Below, piece after piece: positions 55,410 through 64,000 of a stretch of DNA of 64,000 bases. Source of the DNA: Pseudomonas sp. Gutcm_11s (lineage in GTDB: Bacteria > Pseudomonadota > Gammaproteobacteria > Pseudomonadales > Pseudomonadaceae); NCBI RefSeq assembly GCF_028649395.1, contig NZ_JAQSUW010000014.1, forward strand, positions 309,131 through 373,130, given 5' to 3'. The notes beneath the pieces were generated by a model that saw nothing but the letters and a program-made list of their open reading frames with translations, was not told where the DNA came from and did no database searches. Both the position numbers and the translations under genes were made by a program. Position 1 is the stretch's first letter, and each line of letters starts with the position of its first letter.

Positions 55410-56234
55410 TCAGCGGCTGCTGACTCGCTGCTCGAGCAGGGTTCGATTGGCCACCGATACCAGCTCGCCGTCCTCGGTGAGGAGAACGGTTTTCACGGTG
55501 CCAATTTCCTCGATCTGCCCTTCGACCTCACCGATCCTGACTTGTTGCCCGACCTGATAAAGCTCACGCACATAAATGCCGGCGAGGATTTGCCCGGCAA
55601 TCTCCCTGCTGCCCAGGCCGAGCGCCAGGGCGACGGCCAAACCGACCGAAATCAGCACGATAGCGATGACGTTGTTCAGCAGATCGGTCTTGACCTCGAG
55701 CTGCCCGATGGCAACCGAGATACTGATGATGATCACCAGCCCCTGGGCGATGCGGCCGAGGCCGGCCGAATAGTCCAGGCCAACGCCTTCTGCGGCGCCG
55801 CGTACCAGGCTGCTGACCAGTTGGGCCAACAGCACACCAACCAGCAGCACCAGAGCGGCACCGAAAACCTTGGGCAGATACAGCGCCAGCACGTCGAGCG
55901 TGGCCGACAGGCGCGGCAGCCCCAGGGACTCGGCGGCAGACACCAGGAAAATCAGCAGCACGAACCAGTAGACGATCTTGCCGATCAGCGTCGACACCGG
56001 GACCTGAATCCCGATACGCCCCAGCAGCTTGGTCAGCCCGGTGCCGGTCATCAGGCGATCCAGGCCGAGTTTGGCCAGCAGCTTGGACAACAAGGTGTCG
56101 AGCAGCTTGGCCACCACGAAACCGAGCAAGCCGAGAATCAGCGCCACGAACAGGTTGGGGATGAAGCCGGCGATCTTGCTCCAGAGGGTGGTCATGGCCG
56201 CCACCAGAGCTTGGGTCCAGGGATCGAGTTCCAT
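55410..56234 (-). CDS. cmpX: CmpX, mechanosensitive-channel-like membrane protein
   Basis: 274 aa with about five membrane helices (for example NLFVALILGLLGFVVAKLLDTLLSKLLAKLG, LIGKIVYWFVLLIFLVSAAESL and AALVLLVGVLLAQLVSSLVRG) and a small C-terminal beta domain (GQQVRIGEVEGQIEEIGTVKTVLL) typical of MscS-type channels. In P. aeruginosa CmpX influences SigX activity and osmotic-shock responses. It ends 88 bp before sigX and starts 3 bp after crfX. Confidence 0.9.
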   Translation of the reverse strand: MELDPWTQALVAAMTTLWSKIAGFIPNLFVALILGLLGFVVAKLLDTLLSKLLAKLGLDRLMTGTGLTKLLGRIGIQVPVSTLIGKIVYWFVLLIFLVSAAESLGLPRLSATLDVLALYLPKVFGAALVLLVGVLLAQLVSSLVRGAAEGVGLDYSAGLGRIAQGLVIIISISVAIGQLEVKTDLLNNVIAIVLISVGLAVALALGLGSREIAGQILAGIYVRELYQVGQQVRIGEVEGQIEEIGTVKTVLLTEDGELVSVANRTLLEQRVSSR

Positions 56235-56237
56235 ATG

Positions 56238-56477
56238 TCAGTCAGCCTTGTCTGCATTGCGGGCGTGAGTACGAGAAACCGGCATCACATGCGCGGAGCC
56301 GTTGTTCAGCGCGATCATGAGCGCCTCAAGGCCACGCCCCATGAGGCCGAACAGATCACCGACGCCGACCTGGCGGTTGGCGGTCTTGAGGACGCGCCCG
56401 AGGGTCGCGTCATCGTCATGTTCTGCTGGCGACGATTTCAGCAGGTCGCGCAGAGACTCTTCGAAAGGATCGTACAT
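56238..56477 (-). CDS. crfX: CrfX, small conserved protein of the sigX locus
   Basis: 79 aa, hydrophilic, beginning MYDPFEESLRDLLKSSPAEHDDDATLGRVL and containing VGVGDLFGLMGRGLEALMIALNNGS. Position between cmaX and cmpX and size match CrfX of P. fluorescens and P. aeruginosa, a protein of unknown biochemical role, cotranscribed with its neighbours. It lies 3 bp before cmpX, so coupling is likely. Confidence 0.88.
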   Translation of the reverse strand: MYDPFEESLRDLLKSSPAEHDDDATLGRVLKTANRQVGVGDLFGLMGRGLEALMIALNNGSAHVMPVSRTHARNADKAD

Positions 56478-56532
56478 GTGTACCTCGTACGGATTTGTTG
56501 GCTAGACGTGGCGACCTGACCGCAGGTCACAT

Positions 56533-57513
56533 CTAGAGCCATCGCCAGCGGCGGAACAACCACCACTGTAGCGCGCCGACACTAGCCAGGATCAGGCAGA
56601 TCAGCAGGAAACCATATTGGCTGTCCGCGCCAGGAATACCGCCGACGTTGATGCCCAGCAGGCCGGTGAGGAAGCTCATGGGCAGGAAGAACACGGTGGT
56701 GACACCCAGCAGGTACATGGCCCGGTTCATCTTCTCGTTCATCCGCCGGTGCTCGGACTCCAGCACCAGGCCTACCCGCTCGCGAACCATTTCCAGCTCT
56801 TCCAGGTAGCGGGTCAGGCGGTTGTTCAGCTCGTTCCACTGGTTGGCGTCGCCGAAACCATTGCGCGTCAGCTGAGCGAATATGTCCCGCTGTGGAGCAA
56901 GAAAACGGCGCAGGCCGGCTGAGCGGCGTCGCACATGCAGCACTAGGTCGTGGTCGGGCATGAAGCGCGTGTCGCTATCGAGACGCTCCTCTTGCCCTTC
57001 AAGTTGCTCGGAAAGCTCTTCGATCAGGCCGTCGACACGGTCGGTCATATGGTGCGCCAGCTGCAGTACCAACTCGCCGCTGTCGCGCGGACCCTGACCT
57101 CTCTCCAGCAGAGCAATGAGCTCCTCGGTGGCGCGCAACGGGCGCAGGCGCAGGGAGATGACTCGACGGGTGTCGGCGAAAATACGTACCGAAACCATGT
57201 CCTCGGGCTCGGCGCCCGGGTTGAGATTGACCCCGCGCAGGAACAGCAGCAACTCGTGCTCCGGCAGCGTCAGCAGCCGCGGCCTGGTGTTCTCTTCCAG
57301 CAGCAGATCGCAGCTGAATTCGCTTAGGCCGCTGTGCTCACGCAGCCAGGAGTGGGTCTGCGGATGGCCGCGATCCCAGTGCAGCAAGAGGCTTTCCTGC
57401 TCGCCCAGGCGCAATCCTTCGAGCTGATCCCACTCCAGGCTGCGTGCACCACCGAGTCCGTCGAGGACGAAGGCATGCACCAGTCCCCAGTGCAGATTGT
57501 CTTTCTCGTACAT
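56533..57513 (-). CDS. cmaX: CmaX, CorA/ZntB-like divalent cation transporter
   Basis: 326 aa. A large N-terminal cytoplasmic domain (about 1-260) with long helices (ELVLQLAHHMTDRVDGLIEEL, NRLTRYLEELEMVRERVGL) is followed by two C-terminal membrane helices. The selectivity motif reads GIN in TGLLGINVGG, as in ZntB-type members, where classic CorA has GMN, so zinc or another cation is as likely as magnesium. The ATG at 57513 gives MYEKDNLHWGLVHAFVLDG; longer in-frame readings upstream overlap rraA. First gene of cmaX-crfX-cmpX. Confidence 0.92.
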   Translation of the reverse strand: MYEKDNLHWGLVHAFVLDGLGGARSLEWDQLEGLRLGEQESLLLHWDRGHPQTHSWLREHSGLSEFSCDLLLEENTRPRLLTLPEHELLLFLRGVNLNPGAEPEDMVSVRIFADTRRVISLRLRPLRATEELIALLERGQGPRDSGELVLQLAHHMTDRVDGLIEELSEQLEGQEERLDSDTRFMPDHDLVLHVRRRSAGLRRFLAPQRDIFAQLTRNGFGDANQWNELNNRLTRYLEELEMVRERVGLVLESEHRRMNEKMNRAMYLLGVTTVFFLPMSFLTGLLGINVGGIPGADSQYGFLLICLILASVGALQWWLFRRWRWL

Positions 57514-57563
57514 CCCTGCTCCCACTGTGGCCAACAGGGCCCATCGACGTGGGCCCGGCGCAC

Positions 57564-58052
57564 TTACTCCGGCATCTTCAGCGGTTCGGGGGAAACGATG
57601 ATGCCGTTGTTGTCGGCATACACGTAGTGGCCCGGCTTGAAGGTCACGCCACCGAAGGTCACGACCACGTTGAGGTCGCCGATATTGCGCTTGTCGGTCT
57701 TCATCGGGTGGCTGGCCAGGGCCTGCACGCCGAGGTCGGTCTGCGCCAGTACGTCGACATCGCGCACGCAGCCGTAGATCACCATGCCTTCCCAGCCATT
57801 CTTCGCGGCCTTCTCGGCGATCATGTCGCCCAGCAGAGCACGGCGCAGGGAGCCACCGCCATCCACCACCAGCACCTTGCCCTGGCCCGGCTGGTCGGCC
57901 TGGGATTTGACCAGCGAGTTGTCCTCGTGGCACTTGACGGTAACGATCTCGCCGCCGAAGGAGTCGCGGCCACCGAAGTTGGCGAACATCGGCTCGACCA
58001 CTTGCACCAGATCCGGGTAGGCGTCGCACAGGTCGGGGGTGACGTATTGCAT
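57564..58052 (-). CDS. rraA: RraA, RNase E-inhibitor fold protein
   Basis: 162 aa, a normal RraA length. Motifs include [53 protein letters not shown] (ring-interface loop) and [10 protein letters not shown]. RraA binds RNase E and lowers its activity; the fold is shared with 4-hydroxy-4-methyl-2-oxoglutarate aldolases, an alternative annotation. AAGGAG precedes the ATG. It follows the Rieske gene with a 26-bp gap and precedes cmaX by 50 bp. Confidence 0.92.
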   Translation of the reverse strand: MQYVTPDLCDAYPDLVQVVEPMFANFGGRDSFGGEIVTVKCHEDNSLVKSQADQPGQGKVLVVDGGGSLRRALLGDMIAEKAAKNGWEGMVIYGCVRDVDVLAQTDLGVQALASHPMKTDKRNIGDLNVVVTFGGVTFKPGHYVYADNNGIIVSPEPLKMPE

Positions 58053-58078
58053 GGGAAAGCTCCTTTCAGTTGAAACGC

Positions 58079-58378
58079 TCAGATATCAATACCAACGCGA
58101 TCGCCATCGTAGGCCAGGCTGAAACGATTGAGCATCGCGCACTGCGCATTCAGCGGCCGGCCGCTACGCAGATCGAACTCCACGCCATGACGCGCGCAGC
58201 GCAGCACCGGGCCATTCAGAGTGGCGTTGTGCAGCGACGCACCTTGGTGCGGACAGCGGTTCTCCACTAGCAGCGGCTGCTGTTCGACCACCAGCAACAG
58301 AAGATCGCGCCCTTCGACCAGGAAGGTGCGTCGATAACCGTCTTGCAGATTGATCAAACGTTCCAGCGCTACGAACAT
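58079..58378 (-). CDS. Small Rieske [2Fe-2S] protein
   Basis: 99 aa, one Rieske domain. The first ligand pair is CPHQGASL and the second CARHGVEFD, both with Cys-x-His spacing and both complete. This is the length of ferredoxin subunits of dioxygenases or small NirD-like proteins. No signal peptide or membrane anchor is present, so it is cytoplasmic. It lies between the esterase and rraA genes on one strand; the electron partner is not evident. In P. aeruginosa a similar gene sits in this position as I recall. Confidence 0.88.
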   Translation of the reverse strand: MFVALERLINLQDGYRRTFLVEGRDLLLLVVEQQPLLVENRCPHQGASLHNATLNGPVLRCARHGVEFDLRSGRPLNAQCAMLNRFSLAYDGDRVGIDI

Positions 58379-58443
58379 GGCGAATCGTGACCGGACTGGC
58401 GAAATTCGTCACATCTTAGCCGCATGCCAGAGCGGTTGTAACC

Positions 58444-59412
58444 TCAATCCTGCTGCTTTTCCGCAGGCAGACGCAGCTCCTGCAGCCAGTGTTGCACCAG
58501 CGGCCAGACCTCGCCCTGCGCTTCCTTGCTGACCAGCATTTCGACATGGCCGAAGTCGCTGGAGTAGCCCTGCTCCTTGCCCAGCAGCAGGAAGCTGCGT
58601 GGCGCGGCAATGAACTGGTCGAACAACTTGCGGCAGGCCCAGGCCGGATCCTGCAGGTCGCCAACGGCGCTGACCGCCAGCAACGGCACCTGGGCATCGG
58701 CCATGCCGGCCCACCAGTCGCGCTCGGTGTCACCGAAGCGACCGAACAGGCGGTGCCAGCGCAGGCTCTCCAGAGCCAGGCCGATCGGCTCGTCCTCGGG
58801 GCCGCGCTTGAAACGAGCCCCGGAGATATGGTGAAAGCCCTTGAGCAGCAGGCGACTGCCCCACTCCACCGGCGGCACTTTGAGTGGCCAGTAGACGCGA
58901 CTGATCTGGGTTCCGAACAACGCTATCGACGCGGCATCTTCGGCATTCAAATAACCACCACCGACGGCCGCAGCCAGAGTGGTGCCGCCGAGAGAGTGGC
59001 CCACCCAGTGCGGAGTTTGGCTGGTCTGTTCACGGACAAAGGCGGCCACTGCCGGCAGGTCATAGCGGGCGTAATCGGCGACAGTATTGTGCTTGTACGC
59101 CTGGTTGCGTGGTGACAGGCCGTGGCCGCGCATCTCGGCGATCCATACATCGAAACCGGCGCGCGCCAAGTATGGGCCCAGGCCGATACCACGCGGCGAA
59201 TACCAGAAGCGTCGATTGGAGAAACTGCCGTGCAACAGGATTACCGGCACGCCGCGGCGCTGCTGGTCGGCCAGCCCAAGGCGGGTGATCGCCAGCTCGA
59301 CGGAGAAATCCGGAGAGTTGCCAGGCTTCAGGCGATAGACGTCCTCGCTCAGGTCGCCACGTAACTCGGCGCTGACCAGGGAGACAGGGAACAACTCACT
59401 ACTGCTTTGCAT
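58444..59412 (-). CDS. estX: EstX-like alpha/beta-hydrolase (esterase/lipase)
   Basis: 322 aa. Family motifs: VILLHGSFSNRRFW (oxyanion loop), EMRGHGLSP, nucleophile elbow GHSLGG near residue 140, acid likely in AVGDLQDPA, and late catalytic His in FGHVEMLV. The chosen ATG (59412) begins MQSSSELFP with a weak AAGAAG ribosome binding site; a start 21 codons earlier lacks one. Location between ppsA and the Rieske/rraA genes matches estX of P. aeruginosa. Substrate unknown; a membrane-lipid or polyester role is speculative. Confidence 0.85.
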   Translation of the reverse strand: MQSSSELFPVSLVSAELRGDLSEDVYRLKPGNSPDFSVELAITRLGLADQQRRGVPVILLHGSFSNRRFWYSPRGIGLGPYLARAGFDVWIAEMRGHGLSPRNQAYKHNTVADYARYDLPAVAAFVREQTSQTPHWVGHSLGGTTLAAAVGGGYLNAEDAASIALFGTQISRVYWPLKVPPVEWGSRLLLKGFHHISGARFKRGPEDEPIGLALESLRWHRLFGRFGDTERDWWAGMADAQVPLLAVSAVGDLQDPAWACRKLFDQFIAAPRSFLLLGKEQGYSSDFGHVEMLVSKEAQGEVWPLVQHWLQELRLPAEKQQD

Positions 59413-59490
59413 ACTGCTTCTTGCACACAAGATTGTCGGGGCTGCCTCAAGCATCGGCCAGGAAGCGTCCACCATGAATTACCGCTCACA

Positions 59491-59515
59491 AAAAAGGCGG
59501 GATCGCTCCCGCCCT
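59491..59515 (-). terminator. Intrinsic terminator of ppsA
   Basis: GGCGGGA (59496-59502) pairs with TCCCGCC (59507-59513) around TCGC. On the minus strand a run of T's follows (A-run 59489-59495 on the plus strand). Confidence 0.9.
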
Positions 59516-59534
59516 TTCTGGGATGTTCAACCAC

Positions 59535-61910
<2,376 letters not shown>

Positions 61911-62065
61911 GGTGAACTCTCCACTGTACGTGGCAGCGCCGGTGCAGCACCGCCGCTACCTGGCTTTGCCTCAAGGAAATAAGTCACAATGCCGACCAGT
62001 ACGGGCCCGGCAAAGGGGGCCTATGATAGCCAAGAATCGTTCCTGACTTAAGGCCTCCGCCATCA

Positions 62066-62884
62066 ATGAAACGAACCGCATTCTTCATTTCCGACGGCAC
62101 GGGCATCACCGCGGAAACACTGGGGCAAAGTCTGTTGGCGCAATTCGAAGCCATCAGCTTCACCAAGCTTACCCGCCCCTATATAGACAGCGTCGAGAAG
62201 GCGCGGGCAATGGTACAGCAAATCAACCATGCTGCCGAGAAAGACGGGGCGCGCCCGATCATCTTCGACACCGTGGTAAACCATGAGATCCGTGACGTTC
62301 TGGCCCAGTCCGACGGCTTCATGATCGACATTTTCTCCACCTTCCTGGCTCCGCTCGAAGCGGAACTCAGCGAACACTCGTCCTACTCGGTCGGCAAGTC
62401 GCACTCCATTGCCAGCAGCACCAACTACATGGAGCGGATCGAGGCGGTCAATTTCGCCCTGGATAACGACGATGGTGCCCGCACCCACTACTACGACAAG
62501 GCCGATCTGATTCTGATCGGTGTTTCTCGCTGCGGTAAGACGCCCACCTGTCTATACATGGCCATGCAGTTCGGCATTCGCGCCGCCAACTACCCGCTGA
62601 CCGAAGAAGACATGGAGCGCCTGCAGCTACCCGCGGCCCTCAAACCCTACAAGCACAAGCTGTTCGGCCTGACCATCGATCCGGACCGGCTCACCGCAAT
62701 TCGCCACGAGCGCAAGCCCAACAGCCGCTACGCCAGCTACGCCCAGTGCGAGTTCGAGGTGCGCGAGGTGGAGAACCTGCTGCGCCGCGAGGGCATCAAC
62801 TACATCAACTCCACGCATTTCTCTGTCGAGGAAATCTCGGCGAAGATCCTGGTGGAGAAAGGTGTGGAACGCCGACTCAAGTAG
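62066..62884 (+). CDS. ppsR: PpsR, phosphoenolpyruvate synthase regulatory protein (bifunctional kinase/pyrophosphorylase)
   Basis: 272 aa, DUF299 family. It begins [25 protein letters not shown], and the P-loop is [17 protein letters not shown] near 152. The family phosphorylates a Thr next to the catalytic His of PEP synthase with ADP and removes it with phosphate, switching PpsA off and on. It is divergent from ppsA with a 155-bp shared promoter region, the standard pairing. Confidence 0.95.
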   Translation: MKRTAFFISDGTGITAETLGQSLLAQFEAISFTKLTRPYIDSVEKARAMVQQINHAAEKDGARPIIFDTVVNHEIRDVLAQSDGFMIDIFSTFLAPLEAELSEHSSYSVGKSHSIASSTNYMERIEAVNFALDNDDGARTHYYDKADLILIGVSRCGKTPTCLYMAMQFGIRAANYPLTEEDMERLQLPAALKPYKHKLFGLTIDPDRLTAIRHERKPNSRYASYAQCEFEVREVENLLRREGINYINSTHFSVEEISAKILVEKGVERRLK

Positions 62885-62898
62885 GCGCCCCGCTCCAC

Positions 62899-62927
62899 AG
62901 AAAGGCCCGATCAGTTCGGGCCTTTCT
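62899..62927. terminator. Bidirectional terminator between ppsR and prpF
   Basis: AGAAAGGCCCGA (62899-62910) pairs with TCGGGCCTTTCT (62916-62927), a 12-bp stem with a 5-base loop. It serves the converging ppsR (+) and prpF (-). Confidence 0.92.
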
Positions 62928-62938
62928 GCTTTCTGGCG

Positions 62939-64000
62939 TCAGAAACTGTCGCCGGGCACCCGCACCCACCCTTCCATCAGGATTCGCGCACTGCGGCTCA
63001 TGATGGCCTTGGTTACCGTCCATTGGTCGTCGATCTGCTTGGCCTGGGCGCCAACCCGTAGGGTTCCAGAGGGGTGGCCGAAGCGCACGGCCTCGCGCTC
63101 GCCACCGCCGGCAACCAGATTGACCAGGGTGCCGGGAATGGCCGCCGCCGTGCCGATGGCCACGGCGCAAGTGCCCATCATCGCGTGGTGCAGCTTGCCC
63201 ATGGACAGCGCGCGCACCAGCAGATCGACCTCGCCAGCACTGACTTCCTTGCCGCTGGAGGCCTTGTAGCTCTTGGGCTTGGACACGAAGGCGATCTTTG
63301 GCGTGTGCTGGCGGGTGGCGGCCTCTTCCGCCGTCTTGATCAGCCCCATGCGCAGGGCGCCGGCCACGCGAATCTGCTCGAAACGCGCCAGCTGCTGCGG
63401 ATCTCCGTTGATGGCTTCGCGCAGCTCGGTGCCTTGGTAGCCGATATCCTCGGCATTGACGAACACGGTGGGAATACCGGCAGTGATCATGGTCGCCTTG
63501 AAGGTGCCGACACCCGGCACCTCCAGGTCGTCGACCAGGTTGCCGGTAGGGAACATCGAGCCGCCCTCCTCGCCATCGTCGGACGGATCGAGGAACTCCA
63601 GCACAATCTCGGCCGCCGGGAAGGTCACGCCGTCCAGCTCGAAGTCGCCGGTTTCCTGCACCTGGCCGTTGCTGATCGGTACGCGGGCGATGATGGTTTT
63701 CTGGATGTTGGCCTGCCAGATGCGCACCACGCAGGTGCCGTTGTCCGGAATGCGCGCCGGGTCGACCAGGCCGGCATGCAGGGCGAAGGCGCCGGCAGCA
63801 GTGGATAGATTGCCGCAGTTGCCACTCCAGTCGACAAAGGCCTTGTCGATGGAGACCTGGCCGTAGAGGTAATCGACATCGTGATCGGGCTGGCTGCTGC
63901 GCGACAGGATCACGCACTTGCTGGTGCTGGAGGTCGCACCGCCCATGCCGTCGATGTGTGCCGAGTAAGGATCAGGGCTGCCAATCACGCGCATGAACAG
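62939..64000 (-). CDS. prpF: PrpF, 2-methylaconitate cis-trans isomerase (5' end outside window)
   Basis: At least 353 residues; the frame is open to the right edge, so perhaps the first 40 are missing. It belongs to the PrpF/DapF-fold isomerases of the 2-methylcitrate (propionate) pathway, working with AcnD. Visible motifs: LRVIGSPDPYSAHIDGMGG near the present start, DWSGNCGNLSTAAGAFALH (catalytic Cys region), GIPTVFVNAEDIG and KLHHAMMGTCAVAIGTAAAIPGT. The C-terminus is complete (VPGDSF). The rest of the prp operon should lie to the right. Confidence 0.95.
   Translation of the reverse strand: MFMRVIGSPDPYSAHIDGMGGATSSTSKCVILSRSSQPDHDVDYLYGQVSIDKAFVDWSGNCGNLSTAAGAFALHAGLVDPARIPDNGTCVVRIWQANIQKTIIARVPISNGQVQETGDFELDGVTFPAAEIVLEFLDPSDDGEEGGSMFPTGNLVDDLEVPGVGTFKATMITAGIPTVFVNAEDIGYQGTELREAINGDPQQLARFEQIRVAGALRMGLIKTAEEAATRQHTPKIAFVSKPKSYKASSGKEVSAGEVDLLVRALSMGKLHHAMMGTCAVAIGTAAAIPGTLVNLVAGGGEREAVRFGHPSGTLRVGAQAKQIDDQWTVTKAIMSRSARILMEGWVRVPGDSF

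Overview
The window comes from a gammaproteobacterial chromosome, almost certainly Pseudomonas in the broad sense. The marker blocks all have the Pseudomonas gene order: mexS/mexT-mexE-mexF-oprN, the glgE-treS-glgB alpha-glucan operon, cmaX-crfX-cmpX-sigX-oprF, estX, the divergent pair ppsA/ppsR, and prpF. GC content is high and long antisense open frames are common. A sequence that reads as the chromosomal dif site lies at 235-262, so the left edge is probably the replication terminus. The lack of a recognisable pyoverdine locus and the type of siderophore NRPS suggest a non-aeruginosa lineage, possibly the mendocina/oleovorans group, but that is a guess.

Region 1 (394-29241) is one siderophore locus. 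An ABC importer operon (ATPase, binding protein, double-length FhuB-like permease; 394-4030, +) converges on a minus-strand operon. That operon holds a TonB-dependent receptor, an IucB-type acetyltransferase, an ornithine N5-monooxygenase and a FhuF-like ferric reductase (9509-4126). Next comes a minus-strand NRPS operon: an MbtH-like protein, a type II thioesterase, a 3595-aa NRPS and a 1793-aa NRPS (26731-9614). A PvdE-like ABC exporter and a PvdS-like ECF sigma factor (29183-26924) complete the locus. The assembly line reads C-A-T-E / C-A-T / C-A-T / C-A-T-E-TE. Modules 1, 2 and 4 carry near-identical adenylation domains, probably for N5-acetyl-N5-hydroxyornithine. Module 3 carries a serine code. 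The predicted product is a tri-hydroxamate tetrapeptide, possibly N-acylated because the first module begins with a condensation domain (an amphibactin-like headgroup). A Fur box overlaps the sigma-factor promoter. PvdS-type promoters (TAAAT-N16-CGT) sit before the receptor (perfect) and before the MbtH gene (one mismatch). Together these suggest a cascade of iron, Fur, sigma factor, then synthesis and uptake.

Region 2 (29316-37434) is the MexS/MexT-regulated MexEF-OprN multidrug efflux locus. The mexE Shine-Dalgarno lies inside the 3' arm of a perfect 9-bp inverted repeat.

Region 3 (37605-48097) is stress and osmotic physiology: a DUF2383-type protein, the alpha-glucan operon (GlgE, TreS-maltokinase fusion, GlgB), small conserved unknowns, an MgtC-like membrane protein, a Rho-N-like protein, a very acidic protein and a KGG-repeat protein with an AlgU-like promoter.

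Region 4 (48145-64000) is mostly core genome: two PqiA-like proteins without visible MCE partners, a PCuAC copper chaperone, a TRIC/YadS-like channel, glutathione reductase, a VOC protein, galU, oprF, sigX, cmpX, crfX, cmaX, rraA, a Rieske protein, an esterase, ppsA, ppsR and the 3' part of prpF, which runs off the right edge. I saw no tRNA, rRNA, insertion sequence, CRISPR array or prophage gene.
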